Source of the DNA: an uncultured Lachnospiraceae bacterium
GTDB taxonomy: Bacteria; Bacillota; Clostridia; Lachnospirales; Lachnospiraceae
NCBI GenBank assembly: GCA_947589055.1
Contig: CANPZL010000014.1
Location: forward strand, 1-51,371
DNA length: 51,371 nt
Direction: 5' to 3'
Position numbers and translations under genes: made by a program. This document shows positions 27,763 to 36,054 of this stretch, in pieces (the first letter of the stretch is position 1; each line of letters opens with the position of its first letter). The notes under the pieces were generated by a model, which saw nothing but the letters and a program-made list of their open reading frames with translations, had not been told where the DNA came from and did no database searches.

Positions 27763-28677
27763 CTAATACTCATCATCTCTGGAATTGATCCGGAATACAA
27801 TAAAGCTCAAAATACCCGTTACAACAAACAGGATAACGGATAAGGCACCTGACATACCGTAGTTCTTACTGTACAGGTGTTTATTCAAGTACATGATCAA
27901 TGTCATTGTGGTATTGTTCGGCGATCCCAAACCATTTGTCAAGATCTGCGGAATATCGAACATCTGAATACCACCGATCAAAGAGGTAATCAATACATAA
28001 ATGAAGATCGGCTTTAACAATGGCATCGTAATTTTCGTAAATACCTGCATGGAGCTTGCTCCATCCACATTCGCTGCTTCAAAAAGGGAAGTATCAATAC
28101 CCATGATACCAGCCATCAACATAATCGTTGTATTACCGAACCACATCAGGAAGTTCATCAGAGCAACCAAAAATACAGTTGACCATGTGTTAGACAACCA
28201 CCGAATCGGTTCCCCGCCTGCTGCTTGAATCAAATTGTTCACAGGACCAATATCTGAGAACAAGGAGAAAAACAACATAGAAAATGCGGAAGCCATGATC
28301 AAGTTCGGCAAATAAATAACAGTCTTGAAGAACTGCTCGCCCTTCAAACGGATACTTGTATCTGCAAACCATACACCTAACAGCAGAGATACCAGTATCT
28401 GAGGAATAAATCCGAGAATCCACATTAACATGGTATTTCCCGCATATTTTAATAAATCACCGGTTGTTATCAGGGAAATATAGTTCTGTATTCCCACAAA
28501 ATTAGGACCAACCTGGGTCAGACCGCCCAACGCCATATACTTTTCAAAAAAGCTATAGTACACGGTAGAAATCAATGGTACTAAAGAAAAGACACAGTAT
28601 ACGAGGAAAAACGGAATCAAAAAGATGTAGCCCCATTTTGTATAACTAACAACCTTACTTTTTTTTGTTGCTGCCAT
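27763..28677 (-). CDS. Carbohydrate ABC transporter permease (MalF/UgpA type)
   Basis: The 304-residue protein has six predicted helices, the UgpA-like N-terminus (YIFLIPFFLVYCVFSLVPL) and the EAA loop LFEAANVDGASSMQVFTKIT. It pairs with the downstream MalG-type permease. A hairpin lies between this gene and the binding-protein gene, so it is expected to be made in lower amount than the lipoprotein. The substrate cannot be predicted from the permease. Confidence 0.93.
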   Translation of the reverse strand: MAATKKSKVVSYTKWGYIFLIPFFLVYCVFSLVPLISTVYYSFFEKYMALGGLTQVGPNFVGIQNYISLITTGDLLKYAGNTMLMWILGFIPQILVSLLLGVWFADTSIRLKGEQFFKTVIYLPNLIMASAFSMLFFSLFSDIGPVNNLIQAAGGEPIRWLSNTWSTVFLVALMNFLMWFGNTTIMLMAGIMGIDTSLFEAANVDGASSMQVFTKITMPLLKPIFIYVLITSLIGGIQMFDIPQILTNGLGSPNNTTMTLIMYLNKHLYSKNYGMSGALSVILFVVTGILSFIVFRINSRDDEY

Positions 28678-28734
28678 ACTATTTTCTCACCTCACGTATT
28701 AGATTTTCTGCTTTACCCTTCTTCACCAAGAGTA

Positions 28735-28770
28735 TTAAAAAACATGCCTGCCTTTTCAGACAGGCATGTT
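28735..28770 (-). terminator. Intercistronic hairpin after the binding-protein gene
   Basis: A perfect ten-base stem, AACATGCCTG (28741-28750) and CAGGCATGTT (28761-28770), is followed on the minus strand by TTTTTAAT. Its place between the lipoprotein gene and the permease genes suggests partial termination or 3'-end protection that raises binding-protein levels. Confidence 0.75.
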
Positions 28771-28803
28771 TAAGAGCTTCACTCTGAAGTTTCAGCCAAT
28801 GAA

Positions 28804-30258
28804 TTACTCAGCTTCCGGTGCTTTAACATCCGGATACTTGGCTGTGATTGCTTTGTAGAAATTCTGAAGTGCTGTGTCATAATCAACATTTCCGTCGAAG
28901 TAATCCTTCATAGCACCCTGAAACTCTTCATTACATCCCTGATCGTAAGGACCAGCGTTGCTCATATCAATCTTCGGAGCTGCTGCTACGAATAACTTAA
29001 TATGATTCTGTCCGCCTAAGAAATCAGAAGAGTAATCGCTGTTTGCAAGTTCTTCCATAGCTGCCTGATTGTTAGTGTAATCCTGAGTCTCCTCGGTAAT
29101 TGCCTTAGCAATATCACCATCACAGGTCATAGAATACAGAATATCATGTACTAAGGTCGGATTATCTGTACCAGTTGCTGCACAAATCCATGAACCACCC
29201 CAGTAGTAAGCTGCAGGTCCTTCACAAACTGCGTAATCACCGTAGATACCGTTACCAACTTCTTCCTTACCACCTTCATCAACCGGGGTCTCAAGAGAGT
29301 TGCCCAACAAGGTGAAGTTGATACCCCATGTAGAGTAGAAGAAACCAAATACCTTACCTGAAGGACCCTGATCTGCATTCCAACCATCTGACCACAGAGA
29401 GGTCTTATTGTTGTAACCATTATCCGTAAATTCCTTTGTCTGATCAACCCATTCCTTTAATGCAGGATCAACCTGAACAGTGCCATCAGAACTTACCCAG
29501 CCTTCAGATACGGTGTTAGAGAATGTACGATATGCATCATCATAACCAGATAACATAAAGTAACCAGCATCCTTCATCTTCTTAGCTGTCTCGCCAAAAG
29601 TATCCCAATCCTTAACATACTCCTGTACTTCTTCCGGTTCCTCTGTTCCTAATACTTCTTTAGCAATAGAACGTCTGTAAGCGAACAAACCAGGAGTTGC
29701 CTGCCATGACAGAGCCTTGATCGCTCCGTTGCTGTCTGTTACGATGTCCTTCGTATACTGATACATCTCAGACATATCATCTTCGGTAATACCAAGTTCT
29801 GTAACATCCATACACAGATCGCTGTTTACATACTTCAATGCATAGTCAGCCTCGATCAAGAAGATATCTACCTTGTCATCTGCTGCTGCATCTGCGTTAC
29901 CCGGCAAAGTTGCATCCAACTTGTTCTGATAAGCATTGTCATCGGTAGGAGTAACAAAGAAGTTTACTCTTGTACCGTCATCCATAACACCACCGTTGGT
30001 CGGATTTGCTGCATCATCTGCCGTATAACCAGGCATGAAAGATGTCATACGAGAAGCATACTCATCATTCCAGCAATAAATGTTAAGTACATCGCCTTCA
30101 TCAGCTGCCGGTTCCGTAGTGTCACCCTGAGTGTCATCACCAGTAGAACTATCATCGCTAGTAGGAGCGGTAGTAGAACCACCATTTCCACATGCTGCTA
30201 AGGATAATCCCATGGCTAACGCTAAAGATAACGCTAAAACCTTTTTGAATTTTTTCAC
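28804..30258 (-). CDS. Sugar ABC transporter substrate-binding lipoprotein
   Basis: The start is a GTG at 30258: AAAGGAGGG stands seven bases upstream and the next residues KKFKKVLALSLALAMGLSL make a signal peptide, while the longer frame puts extra polar residues in front. The 484-residue protein has a lipobox SLAACG, a Ser/Thr/Asp-rich linker after the lipidated Cys, and a type 1 extracellular solute-binding fold (NIYCWNDEY, then ALSWQATPGLFAYRRSIAKE and YYWGGSWICAAT). Many aromatic residues suggest sugar binding. It hands substrate to the two permeases encoded downstream. A sigma-A promoter lies about 150 bases upstream. Confidence 0.93.
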   Translation of the reverse strand: MKKFKKVLALSLALAMGLSLAACGNGGSTTAPTSDDSSTGDDTQGDTTEPAADEGDVLNIYCWNDEYASRMTSFMPGYTADDAANPTNGGVMDDGTRVNFFVTPTDDNAYQNKLDATLPGNADAAADDKVDIFLIEADYALKYVNSDLCMDVTELGITEDDMSEMYQYTKDIVTDSNGAIKALSWQATPGLFAYRRSIAKEVLGTEEPEEVQEYVKDWDTFGETAKKMKDAGYFMLSGYDDAYRTFSNTVSEGWVSSDGTVQVDPALKEWVDQTKEFTDNGYNNKTSLWSDGWNADQGPSGKVFGFFYSTWGINFTLLGNSLETPVDEGGKEEVGNGIYGDYAVCEGPAAYYWGGSWICAATGTDNPTLVHDILYSMTCDGDIAKAITEETQDYTNNQAAMEELANSDYSSDFLGGQNHIKLFVAAAPKIDMSNAGPYDQGCNEEFQGAMKDYFDGNVDYDTALQNFYKAITAKYPDVKAPEAE

Positions 30259-30410
30259 GAAAAAACCCTCCTTTAAAATGTGTGTGTTAGTCGTTCGGTT
30301 CATCGTGACTCAAACTCGAATCCATATTTAGTTATATGTACCTTGTCCAAGCCTCTTTGTTCCTACTTCGACTAAGTATTCTTCGCTGCTTTCACAGCTT
30401 TACAAATGTC

Positions 30411-30439
30411 ATTATAGGGCATAGTGACCAATTTAGCAA
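30411..30439 (-). promoter_or_regulatory. Promoter of the sugar ABC operon
   Basis: On the minus strand TTGCTA (30434-30439) and a perfect TATAAT (30411-30416) are 17 bases apart. Transcription from here leaves an untranslated leader of about 145 bases before the GTG start; the leader has a small GCTG/CAGC hairpin near its 5' end, with no recognised riboswitch. Confidence 0.7.
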
Positions 30440-30823
30440 GTCTTTTTTTGATTTTTTTAGGTTCATTTCACATGATTCAGCTAATATTTTGCTGTTTTTT
30501 TGTATCGCTCATCAATATTTCCCCTTTTTTTGTCTATTTTATCAAAAATACTTTTAAATTCCAGCGGTTATTGTTTTATTTCTTTTTTATTTTTCTGTTT
30601 TTTTTATTTTTAAAAGCAAAATGTCGAACTTTTTTATGTAATAATCATAAATTTTACTTGTTTTTTATATAATTCGGATTTCTTTAATATGTTTTTGCTT
30701 TCTCCTCTCAGTTTCTTTTCAAAAAGATTTCAGAAATGTTACAAAATCTTTTTTGTACAATTCTCCTTATTTTTATCTTTTTTTCACTTTATTTATCATG
30801 AATTTTGTACAAGTCCTGTCCGT
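30440..30823. other. AT-rich gene-free stretch
   Basis: This is the upstream half of a 567-base gap between the lipoprotein gene and the ABC-F gene. It is very T-rich on the plus strand, contains no convincing coding frame (the short frames are runs of Phe, Leu and Ser without ribosome sites), and holds no repeat I can define. It may act as an AT-rich upstream element for the ABC operon promoter. Confidence 0.5.
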
Positions 30824-30858
30824 CAAAAAAAGAGCCGGAGGTTTCCGGCTCTCTTTTT
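30824..30858. terminator. Terminator after the ABC-F gene, T-tracts on both strands
   Basis: The stem AGAGCCGGA / TCCGGCTCT (30831-30852) is followed by TTTTTT on the plus strand and by TTTTTTT on the minus strand. It mainly ends the corC-ABC-F transcript running on the minus strand. Confidence 0.85.
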
Positions 30859-30870
30859 TGTTTATTTTTA

Positions 30871-32511
30871 CTATATCTGTTCCTCATCATCTGCCAGATT
30901 CAGATTCATGATCTGACGTTTTCTTGCAAGCTCGTCGTTTTCCAAATACTCATCATAGGTAGTCTGCTTATCAATGAGTCCGGTATTCGTCAACTCCATG
31001 ATCCGATTCGCAGTCGTCTGCAAAAGCTGATGGTCCTGTGAAGAAAACAGGATTACACCGGGGAATTTTATCATTCCGTTATTCAGAGCAGTGATGGATT
31101 CCATGTCCAGATGATTAGTCGGTTCGTCCATGATCAGGACATTCGACCCCATGATCATCAGCTTGGATAAGAGACAGCGTACCTTTTCCCCGCCGGACAA
31201 CACCCGTACCTTTTTGACACCGTCTTCACCGGCAAACAGCATCCTTCCCAGAAACCCACGAACATAGGTGGCGTCCTTTTCCTCCGAATACTGGGTCAGC
31301 CAGTCGACAATAATATCATCGTTTTCAAATTCCTGATTAAAATCCTTTGGGAAATATCCCTGCGAGGTTGTGACACCCCATTTATAGGTTCCTTCGTCCG
31401 GCTCCAGCTCCCCTGCCAATATCCGGAACAACGTGGTCGTGGCAATGGTGTTGGGACCTACAAATGCAATCTTATCCTCCTTATTCACAGTAAAGGATAT
31501 ATGATCCAGCACCTTCACACCGTCAATGGTCTTAGAAAGTTTCTCGACCGTAAGCACTTCATTTCCAATTTCCCGGTTCGGGCGAAAATCAATATAGGGA
31601 TATTTCCGGCTGGAGGGCCGGATATCCTCCAATTCAATTTTTTCCAACGCCCGTTTTCTGGACGTTGCCTGCTTTGATTTGGAAGCATTCGCAGAGAAGC
31701 GCTGTATAAATTCCTGTAGTTCTTTTATCTTCTCTTCCTTCTTCTTATTGGCTTCCTTTTGCTGTTTGATCATCAGTTGGCTGGATTCATACCAGAAATC
31801 ATAATTTCCGGCATATAACTGTATCTTTCCATAATCTACATCTGCTGTATGCGTGCAGACCTTATTCAAAAAATATCGGTCGTGGGATACTACAATAACC
31901 GTATTGTCAAAATTTATCAGGAATTCCTCCAGCCATGCAATGGCGTCCAGATCCAAGTGATTGGTTGGTTCATCCAAAAGCAGAATATCCGGATTCCCAA
32001 ACAATGCCTGCGCAAGAAGCACTTTCACCTTCTGCGGCGCCGGAAGTTCACTCATCATTTTATAATGCAGATCCGTTTCGATGCCTAATCCGTTTAACAA
32101 GGTTGCGGCGTCCGACTCCGCTTCCCAGCCGTTTAGGGTAGCAAATTCTCCCTCCAGCTCAGCGGCTCTTACGCCATCTTCATCCGTAAAGTCTTCTTTA
32201 GCATAGATGGCATCCTTTTCCTTCATTATCTCATATAAACGCTGGTTTCCCATTATGACCGTATCCAATACCGGATAGGAATCATATTGGAAATGATCCT
32301 GCCGCAATACGGAGATCCGTTCGCCGGGATCTATAACGATTTCTCCCTTTGTCGGTTCAAGTTCTCCGGACAATATCTTTAAAAATGTGGATTTTCCGGC
32401 TCCGTTTGCGCCTATCAATCCATAGCAGTTGCCCGGTGTGAACTTAATGTTCACGTCTTCAAACAATGCTTTTTTTCCCAATCGCAACGTAACATTTACT
32501 GCACTTATCAT
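30871..32511 (-). CDS. ABC-F family ATPase (YbiT/YkpA-like) with one degenerate ATP site
   Basis: The 546-residue protein has two ABC domains joined by a charged helical linker (EANKKKEEKIKELQEFI) with the ABC-F interdomain pattern, and no membrane helices. ABC-F proteins act on the ribosome. Domain 1 has a good Walker A (GANGAGKST, residues 34-42) and Walker B (LLLDEPTNHLD), but its signature is LPAPQ instead of LSGGQ. Domain 2 has a good signature (LSGGEK) and Walker B (LIMDEPTNHLD), but its Walker A reads GPNTIATTT, lacking the invariant lysine, and its switch reads FSSQDHQ instead of the usual SHD. The start follows the CorC-like gene stop by one base, so the two are cotranscribed. Residues 1-5 fit a start at 32511 after AAAGGG. 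Confidence 0.9.
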   Translation of the reverse strand: MISAVNVTLRLGKKALFEDVNIKFTPGNCYGLIGANGAGKSTFLKILSGELEPTKGEIVIDPGERISVLRQDHFQYDSYPVLDTVIMGNQRLYEIMKEKDAIYAKEDFTDEDGVRAAELEGEFATLNGWEAESDAATLLNGLGIETDLHYKMMSELPAPQKVKVLLAQALFGNPDILLLDEPTNHLDLDAIAWLEEFLINFDNTVIVVSHDRYFLNKVCTHTADVDYGKIQLYAGNYDFWYESSQLMIKQQKEANKKKEEKIKELQEFIQRFSANASKSKQATSRKRALEKIELEDIRPSSRKYPYIDFRPNREIGNEVLTVEKLSKTIDGVKVLDHISFTVNKEDKIAFVGPNTIATTTLFRILAGELEPDEGTYKWGVTTSQGYFPKDFNQEFENDDIIVDWLTQYSEEKDATYVRGFLGRMLFAGEDGVKKVRVLSGGEKVRCLLSKLMIMGSNVLIMDEPTNHLDMESITALNNGMIKFPGVILFSSQDHQLLQTTANRIMELTNTGLIDKQTTYDEYLENDELARKRQIMNLNLADDEEQI

Positions 32512-32512
32512 T

Positions 32513-33850
32513 TTACTGCCCTTTCTTTCCTTCCTGCTTTTCCCTGCCTTCTACCGTTTCTGCCTGCGTATCTTCCTGCTGTCCGGATTCCTCCGGTGCA
32601 AGGAGCGTCATGCGTACCCGCTCTATCCGGGTCTTATCCGTTTCCAGCACCCGAAACAGAATGGAACCCTCCTGCACTTCTTCTCCTGCCACCGGCAGAT
32701 GGTCCAGTAACTCGATCACATATCCTCCGATCGAATCATAATCCTCAGACTTTAAGTTCAGCCTCAATACATCGTTCACATCATCAATCTTAGCTCCCCC
32801 ATCAACCTCATACTGATTTTCCGTAATCTGTTTGATCACTTCGTTCTCATATTCATCATATTCGTCCCGTATCTCGCCTACGATCTCCTCCAGCAGATCT
32901 TCAAGCGTAATCATTCCGGCCGCCGAACCATATTCATCCAGAACGATGGTAATGGAAACCGAATTCCGCCGCAGTTCGTCCAGAATCCCTGAAGTTTTCT
33001 GATATTCATAGGTATAATACGGTTCCCGCATCAGCTCCCGAATCCGGAATTCCTTTTCCGGATTCTCCCGGCTGAAAAATAAATCCTTCATATATAAAAT
33101 GCCTATGATATTCTCTTTGCTTTCCTCATAGATCGGAATCCGGCTGTAACGTTCTTCCATAAATACCTGACGAATCTCCTGATAATCCGAATCAACTGAA
33201 GCCATTGTAATATCCGCCCGTGAAATCATAATATCCTTCGCTACAGAATCCCCAAAATCCACTACGTTGGTAATCATTTCTTTTTCTTCTCCTTCAATGA
33301 CACCATCCGCATGGCTGACGTTCACAATGGTTCTTAACTCGGATTCCGTCATCTGCTTTCCGTTCCCGTTTTTATCCACCCGGAGTATCCAATAGATACC
33401 GTTGCAAAACTTATCCAGCAGCCAAATAACCGGCGTCAAAATCAATGACAACACATAAATCGGCATTGCATAAATCAACGCAAATTTCTCACTATAAAGG
33501 GTAGCAAGATTTTTAGGTGTGATTTCACCGAAAATCAAGATGAGTACCGTCAAAATGCCGGTGGCGATTCCCACCGCAGCGCTTCCAAAGAGTTTTGTCA
33601 CTAAGATCGTCATTAACGAGGAGGCGGTCAGATTCACGATATTATTCCCGATCAATATCGTACTTAACACCTTGCCGGGATTTTCCATCATCTTCATAAC
33701 CAGATTGGCCCGTGGATTTCCTTCCTCCGCCAATGCTTTCATTTTATAAAGATTTGCTGTCGTTAATGAAGTCTCTGCGGAAGAAAACAAACCGGATAAT
33801 ATCAATAACACGACTAAACTTATCAGTTGTATCGAGGAACTGTCGTCCAA
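32513..33850 (-). CDS. CorC/HlyC (CNNM, DUF21) membrane protein with CBS pair
   Basis: The frame starts with a TTG at 33850 after GGAGATGG; because the first helix begins at residue 9, no downstream start is reasonable. The 445-residue protein has the DUF21 membrane domain (LLILSGLFSSAETSLTTAN and several helices to about residue 145), a pair of CBS domains (about 205-330, with IMISRADITMASVDSD and IVLDEYGSAAGMITLEDLLE) and a C-terminal CorC_HlyC domain. The family is linked to Mg2+ or Co2+ transport and resistance. The ABC-F gene follows one base later. Regulation by adenine nucleotides through the CBS pair is family knowledge. Confidence 0.92.
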   Translation of the reverse strand: MDDSSSIQLISLVVLLILSGLFSSAETSLTTANLYKMKALAEEGNPRANLVMKMMENPGKVLSTILIGNNIVNLTASSLMTILVTKLFGSAAVGIATGILTVLILIFGEITPKNLATLYSEKFALIYAMPIYVLSLILTPVIWLLDKFCNGIYWILRVDKNGNGKQMTESELRTIVNVSHADGVIEGEEKEMITNVVDFGDSVAKDIMISRADITMASVDSDYQEIRQVFMEERYSRIPIYEESKENIIGILYMKDLFFSRENPEKEFRIRELMREPYYTYEYQKTSGILDELRRNSVSITIVLDEYGSAAGMITLEDLLEEIVGEIRDEYDEYENEVIKQITENQYEVDGGAKIDDVNDVLRLNLKSEDYDSIGGYVIELLDHLPVAGEEVQEGSILFRVLETDKTRIERVRMTLLAPEESGQQEDTQAETVEGREKQEGKKGQ

Positions 33851-33999
33851 GCATTACCATCTCCTAACACGTATAAAATACTATCATTTTACTCATACAT
33901 ACCGTACTTGTCAACTTTTCCGTTTTTTGGAAGCTATCCGGCCACAAAATGGCCGGTTGAACGATTACATATTTTTCGATCCTTTCGAACATACTATAC

Positions 34000-34028
34000 T
34001 TGAATCATCAGATGATTTTATATAAAAA
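34000..34028 (+). promoter_or_regulatory. Possible promoter of the small Cys-rich protein gene
   Basis: TTGAAT (34000-34005) and TAAAAA (34023-34028) are 17 bases apart, about 40 bases before the coding start. The match to consensus is moderate. A perfect palindrome ATCATCAGATGAT lies inside the spacer. Confidence 0.4.
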
Positions 34029-34065
34029 ATAGAAATAATCATTCTACCCGAAAGGAGTCAGCATT

Positions 34066-34251
34066 ATGCGTAGTTCACAAGAAACCTATATGGAAGTGGC
34101 AGAACGCTGTCATGCCTATCAGCACGTTGTGGAGCCAAACTGCTTCAGCAACGAGGCCCCGAATTGTCCAAGCTGTCTGAACTGTAAGCACTTTGACAGA
34201 GACGAGCACTGTACTCTGGATCTATACGACGTTATCGCAAGACAGCTGTAA
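34066..34251 (+). CDS. Small Cys-rich protein, 61 residues
   Basis: A strong AAAGGAG site precedes the ATG. The protein has six cysteines (residues 15, 26, 34, 37, 40 and 49), four of them in the pattern CPSCLNCKHF then C49, which suggests a small metal-binding site, probably zinc or an iron-sulfur cluster. No signal peptide or membrane helix is present. Its own promoter and terminator make it a single-gene unit, divergent from the CorC-like gene. I recall similar short CxNCxHFD proteins in Lachnospiraceae, but none with a known function. Confidence 0.75.
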   Translation: MRSSQETYMEVAERCHAYQHVVEPNCFSNEAPNCPSCLNCKHFDRDEHCTLDLYDVIARQL

Positions 34252-34268
34252 CAGTCTTTCTGCAAATC

Positions 34269-34317
34269 AAGAAACCCGCTCCCGGAGTAACGGGAACGGG
34301 TTTCTTTTCGCTTTTTA
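34269..34317 (+). terminator. Terminator between the Cys-rich gene and ilvC
   Basis: A 14-base stem GAAACCCGCTCCCG (34271-34284) and CGGGAACGGGTTTC (34291-34304) with one mismatch is followed on the plus strand by TTTTCGCTTTTT. The hairpin can also serve the convergent ilvC transcript, though its minus-strand T-tract is weak. Confidence 0.85.
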
Positions 34318-34328
34318 TGGTGTTCAGA

Positions 34329-35372
<1,044 letters not shown>

Positions 35373-35401
35373 TTATAGTGATTACTTTCTGACGGAAGTA
35401 A

Positions 35402-35893
35402 TTACTTATTACTGTAATTTCCTCGAAGCAAGCCGGTCAGTCCTGTCCGGACAACGGAAAGGATCTCAAATCCGTCCAGCAATCCTAAGAAAGCTTCTAC
35501 TTTATTGATATTACCAGTCAGTTCTATCATCAACGAATCTACTGCCACATCTACGATCTTTGCCCGAAATACGTCGGCTACCGCAATAATCTGCTGTTTT
35601 TCATCTCTGTCCGCTTTTACCTTTACCAGCACCAGTTCCCGGCATACAGATTCTCCGTCTTTTAATTCTTTAACCTGAATCACGTCTTCTAATTTATACA
35701 ACTGTTTTTCAATCTGATCCAACGTCCGGTCATCCCCGCTTACCACTACTGTCATACGGGAATATTTCGGATCCTCCGTTACTCCGACGGTTAAGCTGTC
35801 GATATTATAGCCTCTCCGGCTGAACATACCGGATACACGGCTTAACACACCAGAGGAATTCATAACTAAAAGTGATAAGATTCGTTTCTTCAT
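35402..35893 (-). CDS. ilvN: Acetolactate synthase regulatory (small) subunit
   Basis: The 163-residue protein is a full-length IlvN/IlvH: an N-terminal ACT domain (VMNSSGVLSRVSGMFSRRGY and NIDSLTVGVTEDP) for valine feedback and a C-terminal domain that contacts the catalytic subunit. A consensus promoter and a hairpin lie upstream, and a GGAAGGG site precedes the ATG. The gene starts a two-gene ilvN-ilvC unit lacking ilvB, so the partner subunit must be encoded elsewhere. Confidence 0.95.
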   Translation of the reverse strand: MKKRILSLLVMNSSGVLSRVSGMFSRRGYNIDSLTVGVTEDPKYSRMTVVVSGDDRTLDQIEKQLYKLEDVIQVKELKDGESVCRELVLVKVKADRDEKQQIIAVADVFRAKIVDVAVDSLMIELTGNINKVEAFLGLLDGFEILSVVRTGLTGLLRGNYSNK

Positions 35894-35916
35894 GTATGTA
35901 CCACCCTTCCTATTAC

Positions 35917-35952
35917 TTTCCTTGTATTCCAGTCAAACTGCATACAAGGAAA
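35917..35952 (-). promoter_or_regulatory. Perfect inverted repeat at the 5' end of the ilvN leader
   Basis: TTTCCTTGTAT (35917-35927) and ATACAAGGAAA (35942-35952) form an 11-base perfect stem with a 14-base loop. It starts a few bases after the expected transcription start. It could be an operator, an mRNA-protecting 5' hairpin or a leader control element; no T-tract follows, so it is not a terminator. Confidence 0.6.
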
Positions 35953-35962
35953 TCCATCTGTC

Positions 35963-35991
35963 ATTGTAGCAACTATTCCCTTTATTGTCAA
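35963..35991 (-). promoter_or_regulatory. Promoter of ilvN-ilvC
   Basis: On the minus strand TTGACA (35986-35991) and TACAAT (35963-35968) are exactly 17 bases apart. The expected start is near 35956, immediately before the leader hairpin. Confidence 0.8.
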
Positions 35992-36054
35992 ACCTCACTG
36001 TAACAAAATCAACGGAACCTTTCGTCCGCTTCTCGTTTCGCTTCCCAATCGGTT

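Noticed and set aside
30258..30410. Leader of the sugar ABC operon as a riboswitch
   Set aside because: Only a small hairpin is visible; no known riboswitch core could be matched.
30540..30720. Short Phe/Leu-rich frames in the T-rich gap as small membrane proteins
   Set aside because: They follow from poly-T runs, and no ribosome sites precede them.
33938..33956. CCGGCCA/TGGCCGG hairpin as a terminator of the CorC-like unit or the Cys-rich gene
   Set aside because: No T-tract follows on either strand, and it lies upstream of both divergent genes rather than after one.
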